Assembly (NCBI RefSeq): GCF_015679325.1
Contig: NZ_JADPVI010000003.1
Coordinates: 124,001 to 188,000 of the forward strand
Source of the DNA: Kaistella gelatinilytica
GTDB lineage: Bacteria > Bacteroidota > Bacteroidia > Flavobacteriales > Weeksellaceae
Length of the DNA: 64,000 nucleotides
Direction: 5' to 3'
Below are positions 34,184 to 43,509 of this stretch, one piece after another; position 1 is the stretch's first letter, and each line of letters opens with the position of its first letter. The notes beneath the pieces are model-generated. The model saw only the letters and a list, made by a program, of their open reading frames with translations. It did no database searches and was not told where the DNA came from. Made by a program: the position numbers and the translations under genes.

Positions 34184-34870
34184 TTAATTTTTTACCAACA
34201 AGCGGAAACCTTCCCCGTGAACGTTGATGATCTCTAAACCATCATCTTCTCTAAGCAGTTTTCTCAACTTCGCGATGTAAACATCCATACTTCTTGCTGT
34301 AAAATAATTCTCTTTTTTCCAGATCTTTCGTAAAGCCAGATCTCTCGGCATGAAGTCATTTCTGTGCATACAAAGCAATTTCAGCAATTCGTTTTCTTTT
34401 GGTGAAAGTTTATATTCATTATCATTAACTCTCAGTTGACGCAGCATTGAATCAAAGAAAATATTACTGATCTTGAACTGTTCCTGCTCATCGTCTTCCA
34501 AAACGGCGCTTCTCTGTAAAATCGCTTTGATCTTATATAGCAAAAGCTCAGTATCAAAAGGCTTTGTAATATAATCATCAGCGCCTAACTGATAGCCTTT
34601 CAAAATATCTTCACGCATATTTCTCGCGGTAAGGAAAATGATCGGTATATTTTTGTCAATTCTTTTTACATCTTCTGCCAAACTGAAACCGTCCTTTTTC
34701 GGCATCATCACATCGAAAATACAGATATCGAATTCGTTTTCTGTAAATTCTTTTAAACCCATTTCGCCATCTGTGGCAAGGTTCACTTCAAAATTATTTA
34801 TCGTTAAATAATCTTTCAAAACAGCCCCAAAACTCTGGTCGTCTTCTACTAATAAGATTCTGTTACTCAT
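34184..34870 (-). CDS. OmpR-family response regulator (RprY-like)
   Basis: A 228-residue two-component regulator. The receiver domain (residues 1-120) has the acidic pair Glu9-Asp10-Asp11, the phosphorylated Asp53 in CIFDVMMPKKDG, the Thr/Ala switch in IIFLTAR and Lys in YITKPFD. The C-terminal winged helix (KLSPKENELLKLLCMHRND to RSMDVYIAKLRKLLRED) binds DNA. It follows its kinase by 75 nt on the same strand. RprXY of Bacteroides is the closest described pair; targets here are unknown. Confidence 0.92.
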   Translation of the reverse strand: MSNRILLVEDDQSFGAVLKDYLTINNFEVNLATDGEMGLKEFTENEFDICIFDVMMPKKDGFSLAEDVKRIDKNIPIIFLTARNMREDILKGYQLGADDYITKPFDTELLLYKIKAILQRSAVLEDDEQEQFKISNIFFDSMLRQLRVNDNEYKLSPKENELLKLLCMHRNDFMPRDLALRKIWKKENYFTARSMDVYIAKLRKLLREDDGLEIINVHGEGFRLLVKN

Positions 34871-34945
34871 AATACAATTGATTAAATTTATTTGTTTAGG
34901 CTAAAGCTTTCTTTCACCTTCTTCTTTTTTATTAAATATTTCTTT

Positions 34946-36511
34946 TTACGCTTTATGCTGACTCGGATTCATCGGTAATTTAATGGTAAATGTACTTCCG
35001 ACATTTTTTTGAGAATCAACAATAATGAGACCTTTATGCAATTCGATGATCTTCTTCACATACGACAATCCTAAACCCTGGCCTTTTACGTTGTGAATAT
35101 TCCCGGTTTCTTCTCTAAAGAATTTTTCAAAGATCCGAACTTTGTTATCCGTTTCCATTCCCATTCCTTTATCAGAAATTTCGATGACATACCAGTTTCC
35201 TTCATTCCTTGTTCTCACCGTAATTTCCGGCGGTTCTGTGGAATATTTATTCGCATTATCCAGTAAATTAACGAGTGCATTCGAAAAGTGAAACTCATCA
35301 ATTTTGAAATTATACTTTTCTGTATTGAATTCCTGAGTCAAAGTTCCTTTTCGCTGAGCCACGATCAAGCCGAAAGATTCGGTGATCTTTTTAATTAAAG
35401 CTCTCACATCGGTTTCCTTCAAAAATAATTTAACCTCATTCCGCTCCAGTTTCGACATATTCAAAATATTCTCCACCTGATGTTTCATTCGCAGATTTTC
35501 CTGCTTGATCAATGCCGAATAATATTTCACTTTCTCCGGATTGGTCGCTATTTTATCGTTGGCTAAGGAATCTGTTGCTACAGAAATCGTCGCGAGAGGC
35601 GTCTTAAATTCGTGCGACATATTATTGATGAAATCGGTTTTAACCTCTGCAATTTTTTTCTGCTTCATCATATAATTAATGGAAATAATATAAATCCCCA
35701 AAATGGTCAGCAAGGACATAAAAGTTCCCAGAAGCATGGGCAAATTTGTCTTTGCAAGGGAATAATCCTTCCGCGGAAAAACGAGCGCTAATGTATACAA
35801 TGTTCGGTCTTTGCTGTCGGTAAAAAGCGGATAGGTATAATTATTTTTATCTTTCTGATCTTTATAAATACTGTTTATGACTTTGGTCGGTTCATTTTTT
35901 TTATCCATTATGGCAAAACCAAATTTAGTATCCAAACCATTCAACCTCAACTCTTTGGTCAAAATAGAATCTAAAGTTTTCTCGTCGACGCGTTTTTCAA
36001 CAGGCAAACTCGAAGCACTTAATTTCGCGAATTCACGTAAAGCATAAGTGTTGTTATTAATGTCTTTGCTTAATTGAGCCGTTAAAGGTTCTGAGGTAAT
36101 TTGCGGTTTTTTAATTTTCAAGATACCTTCATCCGTGTACAATTTGGTCAATGTAAGACTGTCACCTTTTTGCGAAATAGGAATATTTTGATTTTCAACG
36201 ATGCTTTTTTGAAAGGTAATTGTTGACTTATTACCGACTTCCGAATTTTGCTGAATATAGGTTTGTGTAGGTTGATTGCTGCTGTCGACCACATTTTTAG
36301 CAAAATTCTTATAATATTGATTCAGATATTTATCAACTTCCAGCTGTTGCGTTTTCATAGAAGATGATTCTAATGCAGAATAGACCTTATTTGAAAAATC
36401 CTGATTAAGAGCAGAATACAATTCTTTGATCCAGTATAACTGTAGTGTTACGAAAACAACCATCGAAATTGTCATCAGTATCGAAATAAACGGAATGAAC
36501 TTATTATTCAT
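34946..36511 (-). CDS. Sensor histidine kinase (RprX-like)
   Basis: Membrane sensor of 521 residues. The first helix (residues 6-28) and a second one near 258-280 enclose a periplasmic sensor region of about 230 residues with no recognised domain. The phospho-acceptor His300 lies in MSHEFKTPLATIS, followed by the ATPase boxes ALVNLLDNANKYS (N), ISDKGMGM (G1) and GQGLGLSYVKKI (G2). It precedes the response regulator at 34184 and both should be transcribed together. The signal is unknown. Confidence 0.92.
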   Translation of the reverse strand: MNNKFIPFISILMTISMVVFVTLQLYWIKELYSALNQDFSNKVYSALESSSMKTQQLEVDKYLNQYYKNFAKNVVDSSNQPTQTYIQQNSEVGNKSTITFQKSIVENQNIPISQKGDSLTLTKLYTDEGILKIKKPQITSEPLTAQLSKDINNNTYALREFAKLSASSLPVEKRVDEKTLDSILTKELRLNGLDTKFGFAIMDKKNEPTKVINSIYKDQKDKNNYTYPLFTDSKDRTLYTLALVFPRKDYSLAKTNLPMLLGTFMSLLTILGIYIISINYMMKQKKIAEVKTDFINNMSHEFKTPLATISVATDSLANDKIATNPEKVKYYSALIKQENLRMKHQVENILNMSKLERNEVKLFLKETDVRALIKKITESFGLIVAQRKGTLTQEFNTEKYNFKIDEFHFSNALVNLLDNANKYSTEPPEITVRTRNEGNWYVIEISDKGMGMETDNKVRIFEKFFREETGNIHNVKGQGLGLSYVKKIIELHKGLIIVDSQKNVGSTFTIKLPMNPSQHKA

Positions 36512-36675
36512 TTAATGATTTTAAATTTGAATTGTTAAAATTACTCATTTTAAGATTATAAAAACAAAATAGTTAGACAAATATTATGTTTACTTTCTTA
36601 AAATACTTTTTTTTAACAAATTATTGTGAATTCGACTCGGAAATATTTTAACGGCAAAACTTTAAAAATATTATC

Positions 36676-36683
36676 TAAATTTG
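36676..36683 (+). promoter_or_regulatory. -7 promoter box of the SRPBCC gene
   Basis: TAAATTTG lies 14 nt before the ATG at 36698. No TTG is found at the expected -33 distance. Confidence 0.35.
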
Positions 36684-36697
36684 TTTAAAATAAAAAG

Positions 36698-37192
36698 ATG
36701 GATACTAAAATAGTTTTTAATACCGATGAAAATGCGGGAAGTCTGTACATCATGAAAGTTTTTTCTGCAAAACCTGCTCAAATCTGGGATCACTTCACGC
36801 AATCTGCTTTATTAGAAAAGTGGTGGGCTCCGAAACCATGGAAATGTGAAACAGCTGAGATGAACTTTGCTCAAGATGGAATCTGGATATATAATTTGAT
36901 CAGTCCGGAAGGTGAAAAACATTACGGCGCGTTAAAATACCACGAGATCAATTTGCACAGAAGTTTCGATTTTACAGAATATTTCACCGATGATAAAGGA
37001 GAAAAAATAGAAGAAGTACCTTCCGGGAATTGGTTGGTTGGTGTAACAGGCGTTGAAGAAGGCACAAAATTAACCATCAATATTCAGTACAATTCAACTG
37101 AAGAATTACAAACTATTTTAGACATGGAATTTGAAAGTGGTTTTACAGAAGTTCTGAATCAATTAGAACAATTACTTCATAAAAAAGACTGA
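36698..37192 (+). CDS. SRPBCC-domain protein, AHSA1 family
   Basis: A 164-residue soluble protein forming a START/Bet v 1-like fold with a hydrophobic pocket. Family features are FSAKPAQIWDHFTQSALLEKWWAPKPWK at the start, the beta-strand run GALKYHEINLHRSFDFTEYF, and a C-terminal long helix ELQTILDMEFESGFTEVLNQLEQ. Related proteins include Aha1-like and polyketide-cyclase-like proteins; the ligand is unknown here. It is a single gene with a terminator that overlaps its stop codon region. Confidence 0.87.
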   Translation: MDTKIVFNTDENAGSLYIMKVFSAKPAQIWDHFTQSALLEKWWAPKPWKCETAEMNFAQDGIWIYNLISPEGEKHYGALKYHEINLHRSFDFTEYFTDDKGEKIEEVPSGNWLVGVTGVEEGTKLTINIQYNSTEELQTILDMEFESGFTEVLNQLEQLLHKKD

Positions 37193-37211
37193 TGTTAAAA
37201 TCAGTCTTTTT
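37182..37211. terminator. Bidirectional intrinsic terminator
   Basis: A perfect 12-bp stem, AAAAAGACTGAT (37182-37193) with ATCAGTCTTTTT (37200-37211), lies between the convergent genes at 36698 and 37217. Confidence 0.9.
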
Positions 37212-37216
37212 GTTTT

Positions 37217-37567
37217 TTACAAAAGTTCTTCGTCAATAAAGTATTGAATGATCGCTTTTTTCATTAAAATTTGCTGTTCATTCGGTTTTAGATCAGGTAA
37301 TTTTTCGACCTCCTCAAAATGTGGATAACCATCGTCATCGTAATGTGAAAATTTGTAATATCCGAAAGGTTCTAACAGTCGACAAACCGCAATATGCAGA
37401 ATGTTCAACTTATCGTCTTTCGTATATTTCTGTTTCCCACTTCCCAGTTCCTGAACGCCAATTAAAAATAACAGCGTATCAATCTGCGGATGTTTTTCGG
37501 TATCGAAATTTTTAACAAAAAAGGCTTCAACTTCTGCCCAAAGTTCGTTATCTGTCTTATTTTCCAT
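37217..37567 (-). CDS. Conserved hypothetical flavobacterial protein
   Basis: A 116-residue soluble, acidic protein without signal or membrane segment. It has a predicted helical character with FLIGVQELGSG in the middle and a Tyr/His/Asp-rich stretch GYYKFSHYDDDGYPHFEEVEK. I do not recognise a family with a known function. It overlaps the end of the oligopeptidase gene by 11 nt and is probably translated from the same message. Confidence 0.75.
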   Translation of the reverse strand: MENKTDNELWAEVEAFFVKNFDTEKHPQIDTLLFLIGVQELGSGKQKYTKDDKLNILHIAVCRLLEPFGYYKFSHYDDDGYPHFEEVEKLPDLKPNEQQILMKKAIIQYFIDEELL

Positions 37568-39611
37568 CGATCTTATTTTCTAATTTCATTAAAAAAGCAT
37601 ATTCCAGAGAGTCTTCTTTTAGAGATTCAAATCTTCCACTTGCGCCACCATGACCGGAACTCATATCTGTTTTAAATAAGAGAAGGTTATTATCCGTTTT
37701 CAGCTCTCTCAATTTCGCTGTCCATTTTGCAGGCTCCCAATATTGAACCTGAGAATCGTGTAAACCGGTCGTGATCAAAATATTCGGATATTTTTTCGCT
37801 TCTACATTATCATAAGGAGAGTACGATTTCATATACTCGTAGAATTTCTTCTTTTTCGGATTTCCCCATTCGTCAAATTCGCCAGTTGTTAGAGGAATTG
37901 TTTCGTCCAACATGGTTGTAACAACATCTACAAATGGAACTTGCGCAACGATTCCGTTGAAAAGTTCGGGTTCCATATTGATGACTGCTCCCATTAAAAG
38001 TCCTCCTGCACTTCCGCCCATCGCGTAGAGATGTTTTTCTGACGTGTAATTTTCGGAGACTAAATATTTTCCGGCATCGATAAAATCGTAGAAGGTATTT
38101 TTTTTCTGAAGCATTTTTCCGTCTTCATACCATTCTCTTCCTAAATATTCTCCACCTCGAATGTGCGCGATCGCATAAACAAATCCGCGATCTAAAATTG
38201 AAAGTCTTACATTAGAAAAACTCGCATCAACGGTATGTCCGTAACTTCCATAACCATAAATTAGCAACGGTGTTTCGGGAGATTTTGGCGTGTCTTTATG
38301 ATAAACCAAAGAAATTGGAATGGAATTTTTACCATCGCGTGAAGGCGCCCAAATTCTTTCTGATCTATAATTTTCGGCGAAAAATTTTCCACCTAAAACT
38401 TCATGTTCTTTTAAAACCTTGGTGGTTTTTTCCTTCATATCATATTCCAAAGTAGAATTTGGTTTGGTCAATGAAGTATAGCCGAAACGTAATTTTTCAG
38501 TATTAAATTCTAAATTCAAACCAATATATGCGGTGTAGGTTGGATCTGAAAATTCCAGATAATGAGATTCATCGGTCTGATTCTCAATAACTTTAATATA
38601 AAGCAAACCTTCCGTTCTTTCTTCCAGAACAAAATATTTATTGAAGATCTCAAAACCTTCCAGCAAAGTTTCTTCCCGATGCGGAATTACTTCTACCCAA
38701 TTTTCCATTTCTGGAGCAGCAACTTTTGTTTTTACAATTTTGAAATTGGTCGCCTCGTCTGCATTGGTGATGATATAAAATTCATCTTTGTAATGTTCAA
38801 CTGCATATTCGAGATCATCGATTCGGGGCTGAATAATTTTCCATTCTGCCAAAACATTGTCTGCCGGAATAAAGCGGTGCTCATCGGAAATTGTACTCGA
38901 ACTTGCGATAAAAATATATTCTAAAGACTTTGTTTTAAAAACATGAACATCAAAAGTTTCATCTTCTTCATGAAAGATCAATACATCCTGAGAAGAATCG
39001 GTTCCCAATTGATGCATGAAAACCTGATAAGCACGAAGACTGTCATCTTTTCTCGTATAAAAAACATGCTCGTTATCATTTGCCCAAACTGCTTTTCCCG
39101 TTGTGTTTGGAATTTGATCCTGAAGAATTTCGCCGGTTTCTAAATTTTTAAAATTGATCTTATAAATTCTTCTACCCATTGTATCAGAAGAAAAACTCAT
39201 CAATTTATTATTCGGAGAAACCGCAACGCTTCCAACTTCGAAAAATTTTTGATTTTCTGCCAGAATATTTACATCGAGCAAGATCTCTTCTTCATTTTCT
39301 AAGGTCTGAAATTTCCGACTGAAAATCGGATATTCTTTGCCAATTTCAAACCGTACGATGTACCAGTATTCATTGAAAAAATAGGGCAAACTTTCGTCGT
39401 CTTCCTTATATCTGGCTTTCATTTCATCGAAAAGTTGCTGCTGAAAATCCAGAGTATCTTTCATTACGAAATCGCAGTACGCATTTTCTTCCTCCAAATA
39501 AGCGGTTACTTCTGGGTTTTCTCTTTCTTTCATCCAGAAATAGTCATCAACTCTTTTATCACCGTGAAATTCTAGAATGCTTTGTATTTTTTTTGCTTTG
39601 GGAGCGTTCAT
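37557..39611 (-). CDS. ptrB: Oligopeptidase B (S9A prolyl-oligopeptidase family)
   Basis: Serine peptidase of 684 residues that cleaves short peptides after basic residues. The N-terminal two thirds form the beta-propeller (typical start GDKRVDDYFWMKERENPEV) that restricts substrate size. In the C-terminal alpha/beta-hydrolase domain the catalytic Ser lies in GGSAGG, the Asp in TGLHDSQVQYWEP, and the His in SGHGGASGR; the oxyanion region is GYGSYGHT and AHIRGGE. No signal peptide is seen, so it is probably cytoplasmic. Trypsin-like specificity is inferred from the family. Confidence 0.93.
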   Translation of the reverse strand: MNAPKAKKIQSILEFHGDKRVDDYFWMKERENPEVTAYLEEENAYCDFVMKDTLDFQQQLFDEMKARYKEDDESLPYFFNEYWYIVRFEIGKEYPIFSRKFQTLENEEEILLDVNILAENQKFFEVGSVAVSPNNKLMSFSSDTMGRRIYKINFKNLETGEILQDQIPNTTGKAVWANDNEHVFYTRKDDSLRAYQVFMHQLGTDSSQDVLIFHEEDETFDVHVFKTKSLEYIFIASSSTISDEHRFIPADNVLAEWKIIQPRIDDLEYAVEHYKDEFYIITNADEATNFKIVKTKVAAPEMENWVEVIPHREETLLEGFEIFNKYFVLEERTEGLLYIKVIENQTDESHYLEFSDPTYTAYIGLNLEFNTEKLRFGYTSLTKPNSTLEYDMKEKTTKVLKEHEVLGGKFFAENYRSERIWAPSRDGKNSIPISLVYHKDTPKSPETPLLIYGYGSYGHTVDASFSNVRLSILDRGFVYAIAHIRGGEYLGREWYEDGKMLQKKNTFYDFIDAGKYLVSENYTSEKHLYAMGGSAGGLLMGAVINMEPELFNGIVAQVPFVDVVTTMLDETIPLTTGEFDEWGNPKKKKFYEYMKSYSPYDNVEAKKYPNILITTGLHDSQVQYWEPAKWTAKLRELKTDNNLLLFKTDMSSGHGGASGRFESLKEDSLEYAFLMKLENKIDGK

Positions 39612-39686
39612 TTTTTTGAATAATTAGCTGGATTTTATAAATCCTGGTGTTTGCAAATTCTAAAAAATTTAGAATTATAAAAAAAT

Positions 39687-39719
39687 AAAGCCATCTTGAT
39701 CCAGGAAAAAGACGGCTTT
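39687..39719 (-). terminator. Intrinsic terminator of the DUF4271-hemD unit
   Basis: AAAGCC-TCTT pairs with AAGA-GGCTTT with one mismatch; on the minus strand the stem is followed by T-rich sequence. It lies 20 nt after hemD. Confidence 0.75.
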
Positions 39720-39739
39720 AAATATGATTTTATATCGAC

Positions 39740-40483
39740 CTATTTTTCCATATTTCGAAGATATTTCTCAATAGCCATCGTCATCGATGGGAATTCTTTG
39801 CTTGGAGCCATTACGTCGACTCTTATTCCTTCGTCTTTTGCAGCTTGCTCGGTCGTTGCACCGAAAACTGCTATTTTTGTATCCCCCTGTACAAAATCGG
39901 GGAAATTGATTCCCAAAGATCGAACTCCTTGCGGACTGAAGAACACCAACATATCGTAATCTCCAATAGAAACATCGGTCAAATCGCTGCATACTGTTTT
40001 ATACATTGTCGCTCTAGTCCAGTCGATCGGTGCAGTTTCCAACACTTTTTGAACATCGGGACTTAAGAAATCAGCTGCAGGAAGCAAGTATTTTTCTGAA
40101 GGGAATTTCTTGAAGAGTGGCAATAAATCGCTAAAGGTTTTTTCACCAAAAGAGATTTTTCTTTTTCTATAAATAATATGTTTTTGAAGATAGTTTGCGA
40201 TCGCTTCAGATTGACAAATATACCTCATCGAATCAGGCACCGAAAAACGCATTTCTTCTGCAAGACGGAAATAATGATCTACCGCATTTTTGCTTGTAAA
40301 AATGATCCCTGTGAACTGTGTAAGATCAATTTTTTGAGTCCTAAGTTCTTTTGCATCAACACCTTCAACATGAATGAAAGGCCGGAAATCAATTTTAATT
40401 TTTTCCTTTTTCGCCATCTCCAAATAGGGAGAAGACTCATTCGGGGCTGGTTGTGAAACCAATATAGATTTAATTTTCATCAT
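39740..40483 (-). CDS. hemD: Uroporphyrinogen-III synthase
   Basis: Closes and inverts the last pyrrole ring of the linear tetrapyrrole to give uroporphyrinogen III in haem synthesis. HemD is poorly conserved, but the 247 residues have the bilobed pattern: SILVSQPAPNESSPY at the start, GIIFTSKNAVDHYF, and the second-lobe region DMLVFFSPQGVRSLGINF with a following GATTEQAAKDEG, the typical HemD end. A start one codon downstream is possible. It follows the DUF4271 gene by 6 nt, a pairing that is characteristic of Bacteroidota. Confidence 0.9.
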   Translation of the reverse strand: MMKIKSILVSQPAPNESSPYLEMAKKEKIKIDFRPFIHVEGVDAKELRTQKIDLTQFTGIIFTSKNAVDHYFRLAEEMRFSVPDSMRYICQSEAIANYLQKHIIYRKRKISFGEKTFSDLLPLFKKFPSEKYLLPAADFLSPDVQKVLETAPIDWTRATMYKTVCSDLTDVSIGDYDMLVFFSPQGVRSLGINFPDFVQGDTKIAVFGATTEQAAKDEGIRVDVMAPSKEFPSMTMAIEKYLRNMEK

Positions 40484-40489
40484 TAAATT

Positions 40490-41158
40490 TTAAAAGAATA
40501 ATACTTTCCAGAGTACCAAAACAGGTACAATTTGGAGGGTGCAAATATACAAAAATTTATAATACCATTTTTGGGGCATTATATCGTTCTTATGGAACAA
40601 ATAATAGAATTGCTTGAACACAAACATCAATAAAAATCCAATAAAATAAAAAGGAAGTCTCTTTAATTCAGCATCCGGGTAAAAATAGCTCATCACACAT
40701 AAAACAATGATAATGATGGAGATACAGAAGTAAAACTTAGATACCGTGAAATAAAACAGATCCCATTTTTTAATGGCGCCTGTTCCTGCAAAAAATATGT
40801 AGCTCAGCATATTCTTGATAAAGTAAAATCCTGCTAAAACGGCTACGGTAAAACCAAATTTATTGAGTTCATATCCAAACAAAGAGAGGTTACTTATGCT
40901 TTTTGGAACGACGGGAATATATTGCGATAGAAAAGTGGCAAAAGCCAAACAGAAAACGACACTAACAATCATCCAGCTCAAAAAATTATTGCTGGAATCC
41001 GGGAACTTTTGCATCAGAAATTCCCTAACAGAAGAGTCCCGCTGCAAGGATAATAACATGAAAACATAAAGGAATAAACAGCCAATTATAATGAAGACCA
41101 CCCAATCGTTTTGCTGTGCAATTCTTACCAATTCTAAACTTTTTGCAAAAGTAAGCAT
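40490..41158 (-). CDS. DUF4271 membrane protein
   Basis: An integral membrane protein of about 222 residues with six or so hydrophobic segments (for example VVFIIIGCLFLYVFMLLSL and FCISIIIIVLCVMSYFY) and no catalytic motif I recognise. The ATG at 41158 (MLTFAKSLELVRI) is preferred; an ATG seven codons upstream is close to the expected promoter. Constant neighbourhood with hemD in flavobacteria suggests, but does not prove, a link to haem or envelope metabolism. Confidence 0.8.
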   Translation of the reverse strand: MLTFAKSLELVRIAQQNDWVVFIIIGCLFLYVFMLLSLQRDSSVREFLMQKFPDSSNNFLSWMIVSVVFCLAFATFLSQYIPVVPKSISNLSLFGYELNKFGFTVAVLAGFYFIKNMLSYIFFAGTGAIKKWDLFYFTVSKFYFCISIIIIVLCVMSYFYPDAELKRLPFYFIGFLLMFVFKQFYYLFHKNDIMPQKWYYKFLYICTLQIVPVLVLWKVLFF

Positions 41159-41223
41159 ATAAATAGAAATACATTTCACTTTACCTGTATATTAAAATCA
41201 AAATTGATCGCACCTTCTATAAA

Positions 41224-41257
41224 TTGAATTAAATAAAGCGGGAAAAGTTTATCTTTG
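41224..41257 (+). promoter_or_regulatory. Flavobacterial promoter of the glycosyltransferase operon
   Basis: TTG (41224-41226) and TATCTTTG (41250-41257) are 23 nt apart; the ATG at 41274 is 16 nt after the -7 box. Confidence 0.6.
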
Positions 41258-41273
41258 CCAATTAATTACGAAG

Positions 41274-41990
41274 ATGAAGAAACTGGTCATTATACCGACC
41301 TACAACGAAAAAGAGAATATAGAAAATATTATTTCCGCAGTTTTCGCGCTGGAAGAGGATTATCATATTCTGGTTGTAGATGATTCATCACCCGATGGAA
41401 CTGGAGAAATTATAAAAAAACTTCAAACTGAACATCCAAATTATCTCCATTTAAGTGTAAGGAAAATTAAAGATGGTTTAGGAAAAGCATATCTGCACGG
41501 ATTTGCGTGGGCTTTGCAAAACAATTACGATTACATTTTCGAGATGGATGCAGATTTTTCCCACAATCCAAAAGATCTCAATAAATTATTTGAAGCCTGC
41601 CAAAATGCTGATATGAGCATTGGTTCCAGATATTCTAAAGGAGTAAATGTGGTGAACTGGCCGATGGGAAGAGTTTTGCTTTCTTACTTCGCTTCTATCT
41701 ATGTACGAACAATTTTAGGAATTCCGATCCATGACACCACGGCCGGATTCGTTTGTTTCAGCAGAAAAGTTTTGGAAACGATCGATTTAACAGATATTAA
41801 ATTAAAAGGATACGGTTTTCAGATCGAAATGAAATTCCGTGCTCTGAAGAAAGGATTTAAAGTCGTAGAAGTTCCTATTATTTTTACCAACCGCGAATTA
41901 GGCACAAGTAAAATGAATGGCGGAATTATTCACGAAGCCGTTTTCGGTGTTTTGAACTTAAAGTGGAAATCAATTATTGGCAAATTATGA
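41274..41990 (+). CDS. Polyprenol monophosphomannose synthase-like glycosyltransferase (GT2, Dpm1-like)
   Basis: A 238-residue GT-A-fold glycosyltransferase without a C-terminal membrane domain. Motifs: IIPTYNEKENIENII at the N terminus, VVDDSSPDGTGEII (nucleotide binding), FEMDADFSHNPKDL (metal-binding DxD) and VPIIFTNRELGTSKMNGGI, which is characteristic of Dpm1-type enzymes. It is predicted to place mannose (or another sugar) on a polyprenyl phosphate at the inner membrane for later periplasmic glycosylation. The sugar is inferred from family only. It overlaps the next gene by ATGA. Confidence 0.9.
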   Translation: MKKLVIIPTYNEKENIENIISAVFALEEDYHILVVDDSSPDGTGEIIKKLQTEHPNYLHLSVRKIKDGLGKAYLHGFAWALQNNYDYIFEMDADFSHNPKDLNKLFEACQNADMSIGSRYSKGVNVVNWPMGRVLLSYFASIYVRTILGIPIHDTTAGFVCFSRKVLETIDLTDIKLKGYGFQIEMKFRALKKGFKVVEVPIIFTNRELGTSKMNGGIIHEAVFGVLNLKWKSIIGKL

Positions 41991-42355
41991 AGAAATACCT
42001 TTTTATAATTTTTTCTTTATTAATGTTGAGTTGCTCACAATTGATCGATCCACCAAAAAATTTAATTCCGAAAGATAAAATGTCGGAGATCGTGGCAGAA
42101 TTTGCGATGAACGACCAGATCAACACCTACGTTCCGGGAAGCAATCTGGAAAACGCCACAAGAATGGCTTTAAAACAAAGAAAGATAAAACCAGCAGACT
42201 TTATAGACAGTTATAAATATTATACAGCGACCGGAGATTTAGAGAATATTCTGAACGATGCGCAGGAAATTATTTTAGCCAAAGATCCGGCTGCGAAAGA
42301 TTATATCGAGAAAAAATTAAAAGAAAATAAAAATACACCTCCTCTTGTCAAATAA
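41987..42355 (+). CDS. DUF4296 lipoprotein
   Basis: A 122-residue lipoprotein; the ATG at 41987 overlaps the glycosyltransferase stop (ATGA) and starts MKKYLFIIFSLLMLSC with lipobox Cys16. The mature part (LIPKDKMSEIVAEFAMNDQIN to YYTATGDLENILNDAQEII) is an alpha-helical pattern typical of DUF4296 in Bacteroidota. Its function is unknown. It sits between the Dpm1-like gene and tgt, probably in one transcript. Confidence 0.85.
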   Translation: MKKYLFIIFSLLMLSCSQLIDPPKNLIPKDKMSEIVAEFAMNDQINTYVPGSNLENATRMALKQRKIKPADFIDSYKYYTATGDLENILNDAQEIILAKDPAAKDYIEKKLKENKNTPPLVK

Positions 42356-42356
42356 T

Positions 42357-43493
42357 ATGATGTCCCCATTTTTCGAAATAAATAAAACTTCAACCGGTAA
42401 AGCCAGAGCCGGAACCATTACTACAGATCACGGAACCATTCAAACACCGATTTTTATGCCGGTAGGAACGGTTGCTTCTGTTAAAACAGTTCATCAACGA
42501 GAATTAAAAGATGATATAAAAGCGCAAATTATTTTAGCAAACACCTATCATCTCAATCTGCGTCCGAAAATGGATATTATTCAAGCAGCAGGTGGATTGC
42601 ACAAATTTATGAACTGGGATTTACCAATTCTGACAGATTCCGGCGGTTACCAGGTTTTTTCATTATCGAAATCGAGAAAATTGAATGAAGCAGGCGTGAA
42701 ATTTAAATCTCACATCGATGGAAGCACGCATTTTATTTCCCCCGAAATTTCTATGGAAATTCAAAGACAGATCGGCGCTGATATTTTTATGGCGTTTGAT
42801 GAATGTGTTGCTTATCCCGAAGAATACAACAAAGTTAAAAAATCCATGGAGCTTACGCACCGATGGTTAAAAAGATGTATAAAATGGAACGCAGAAAACC
42901 CTGAATTATACGGACACAAACAAGCTTTCTTCCCAATTGTTCAAGGTTCTTGCTATTCTGATCTAAGAAAAAAATCAGCCGAATTTATTTCGGAACAAAA
43001 TGCCGTTGGAAATGCAATCGGCGGACTTTCTGTAGGAGAACCCGAAGAAGAAATGTACCGAATTACCGACGAAGTAACCGATATTTTACCCAAAGACAAA
43101 CCGCGATATTTAATGGGGGTTGGTACGCCGTGGAATATCATCGAAACCATTGGACTCGGAATTGATATGATGGATTGTGTAATGCCGACAAGAAATGCCA
43201 GAAATGCAATGCTTTTCACGTGGAAAGGTGTTATGAATATGAAAAATAAAAAGTGGGAAAGTGATTTCTCTCCGTTAGATGAATTTGGGACCAGTTATGT
43301 TGATGCAGAATATTCCAAAGCGTATGTTCGACATTTATTTGTGGCGAAGGAATATTTAGCGAAACAGATCGCCTCCATTCATAATCTCGCATTTTATCTG
43401 GATCTGGTAAAGGTGGCACGCGAACACATCGTTGCAGGCGATTTCTACGAATGGAAGGATTCTATAATTCCTGTTTTAAAACAAAGACTCTAA
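42357..43493 (+). CDS. tgt: tRNA-guanine transglycosylase (queuosine), apparently lacking the zinc site
   Basis: Exchanges guanine-34 of GUN-anticodon tRNAs for preQ1 in queuosine synthesis. The start at 42357 is one of two adjacent ATG codons (MMSPFFEIN); both fit. The base-exchange motifs are intact: LTDSGGYQVFSLS, FDECVAYP, GGLSVGEP and the nucleophile region GIDMMDCVMPTRNARN. In E. coli the zinc is held by Cys-x-Cys-x2-Cys plus His; here the aligned positions in DEFGTSYVDAEYS are Gly311, Ser313 and Asp316, while the His in SIHNLAFY remains. Zinc binding is therefore unlikely. At 378 residues the length is normal. It is the third gene of the operon, 17 nt before the permease. Confidence 0.93.
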   Translation: MMSPFFEINKTSTGKARAGTITTDHGTIQTPIFMPVGTVASVKTVHQRELKDDIKAQIILANTYHLNLRPKMDIIQAAGGLHKFMNWDLPILTDSGGYQVFSLSKSRKLNEAGVKFKSHIDGSTHFISPEISMEIQRQIGADIFMAFDECVAYPEEYNKVKKSMELTHRWLKRCIKWNAENPELYGHKQAFFPIVQGSCYSDLRKKSAEFISEQNAVGNAIGGLSVGEPEEEMYRITDEVTDILPKDKPRYLMGVGTPWNIIETIGLGIDMMDCVMPTRNARNAMLFTWKGVMNMKNKKWESDFSPLDEFGTSYVDAEYSKAYVRHLFVAKEYLAKQIASIHNLAFYLDLVKVAREHIVAGDFYEWKDSIIPVLKQRL

Positions 43494-43509
43494 AAATTTT
43501 TTAGATCAA

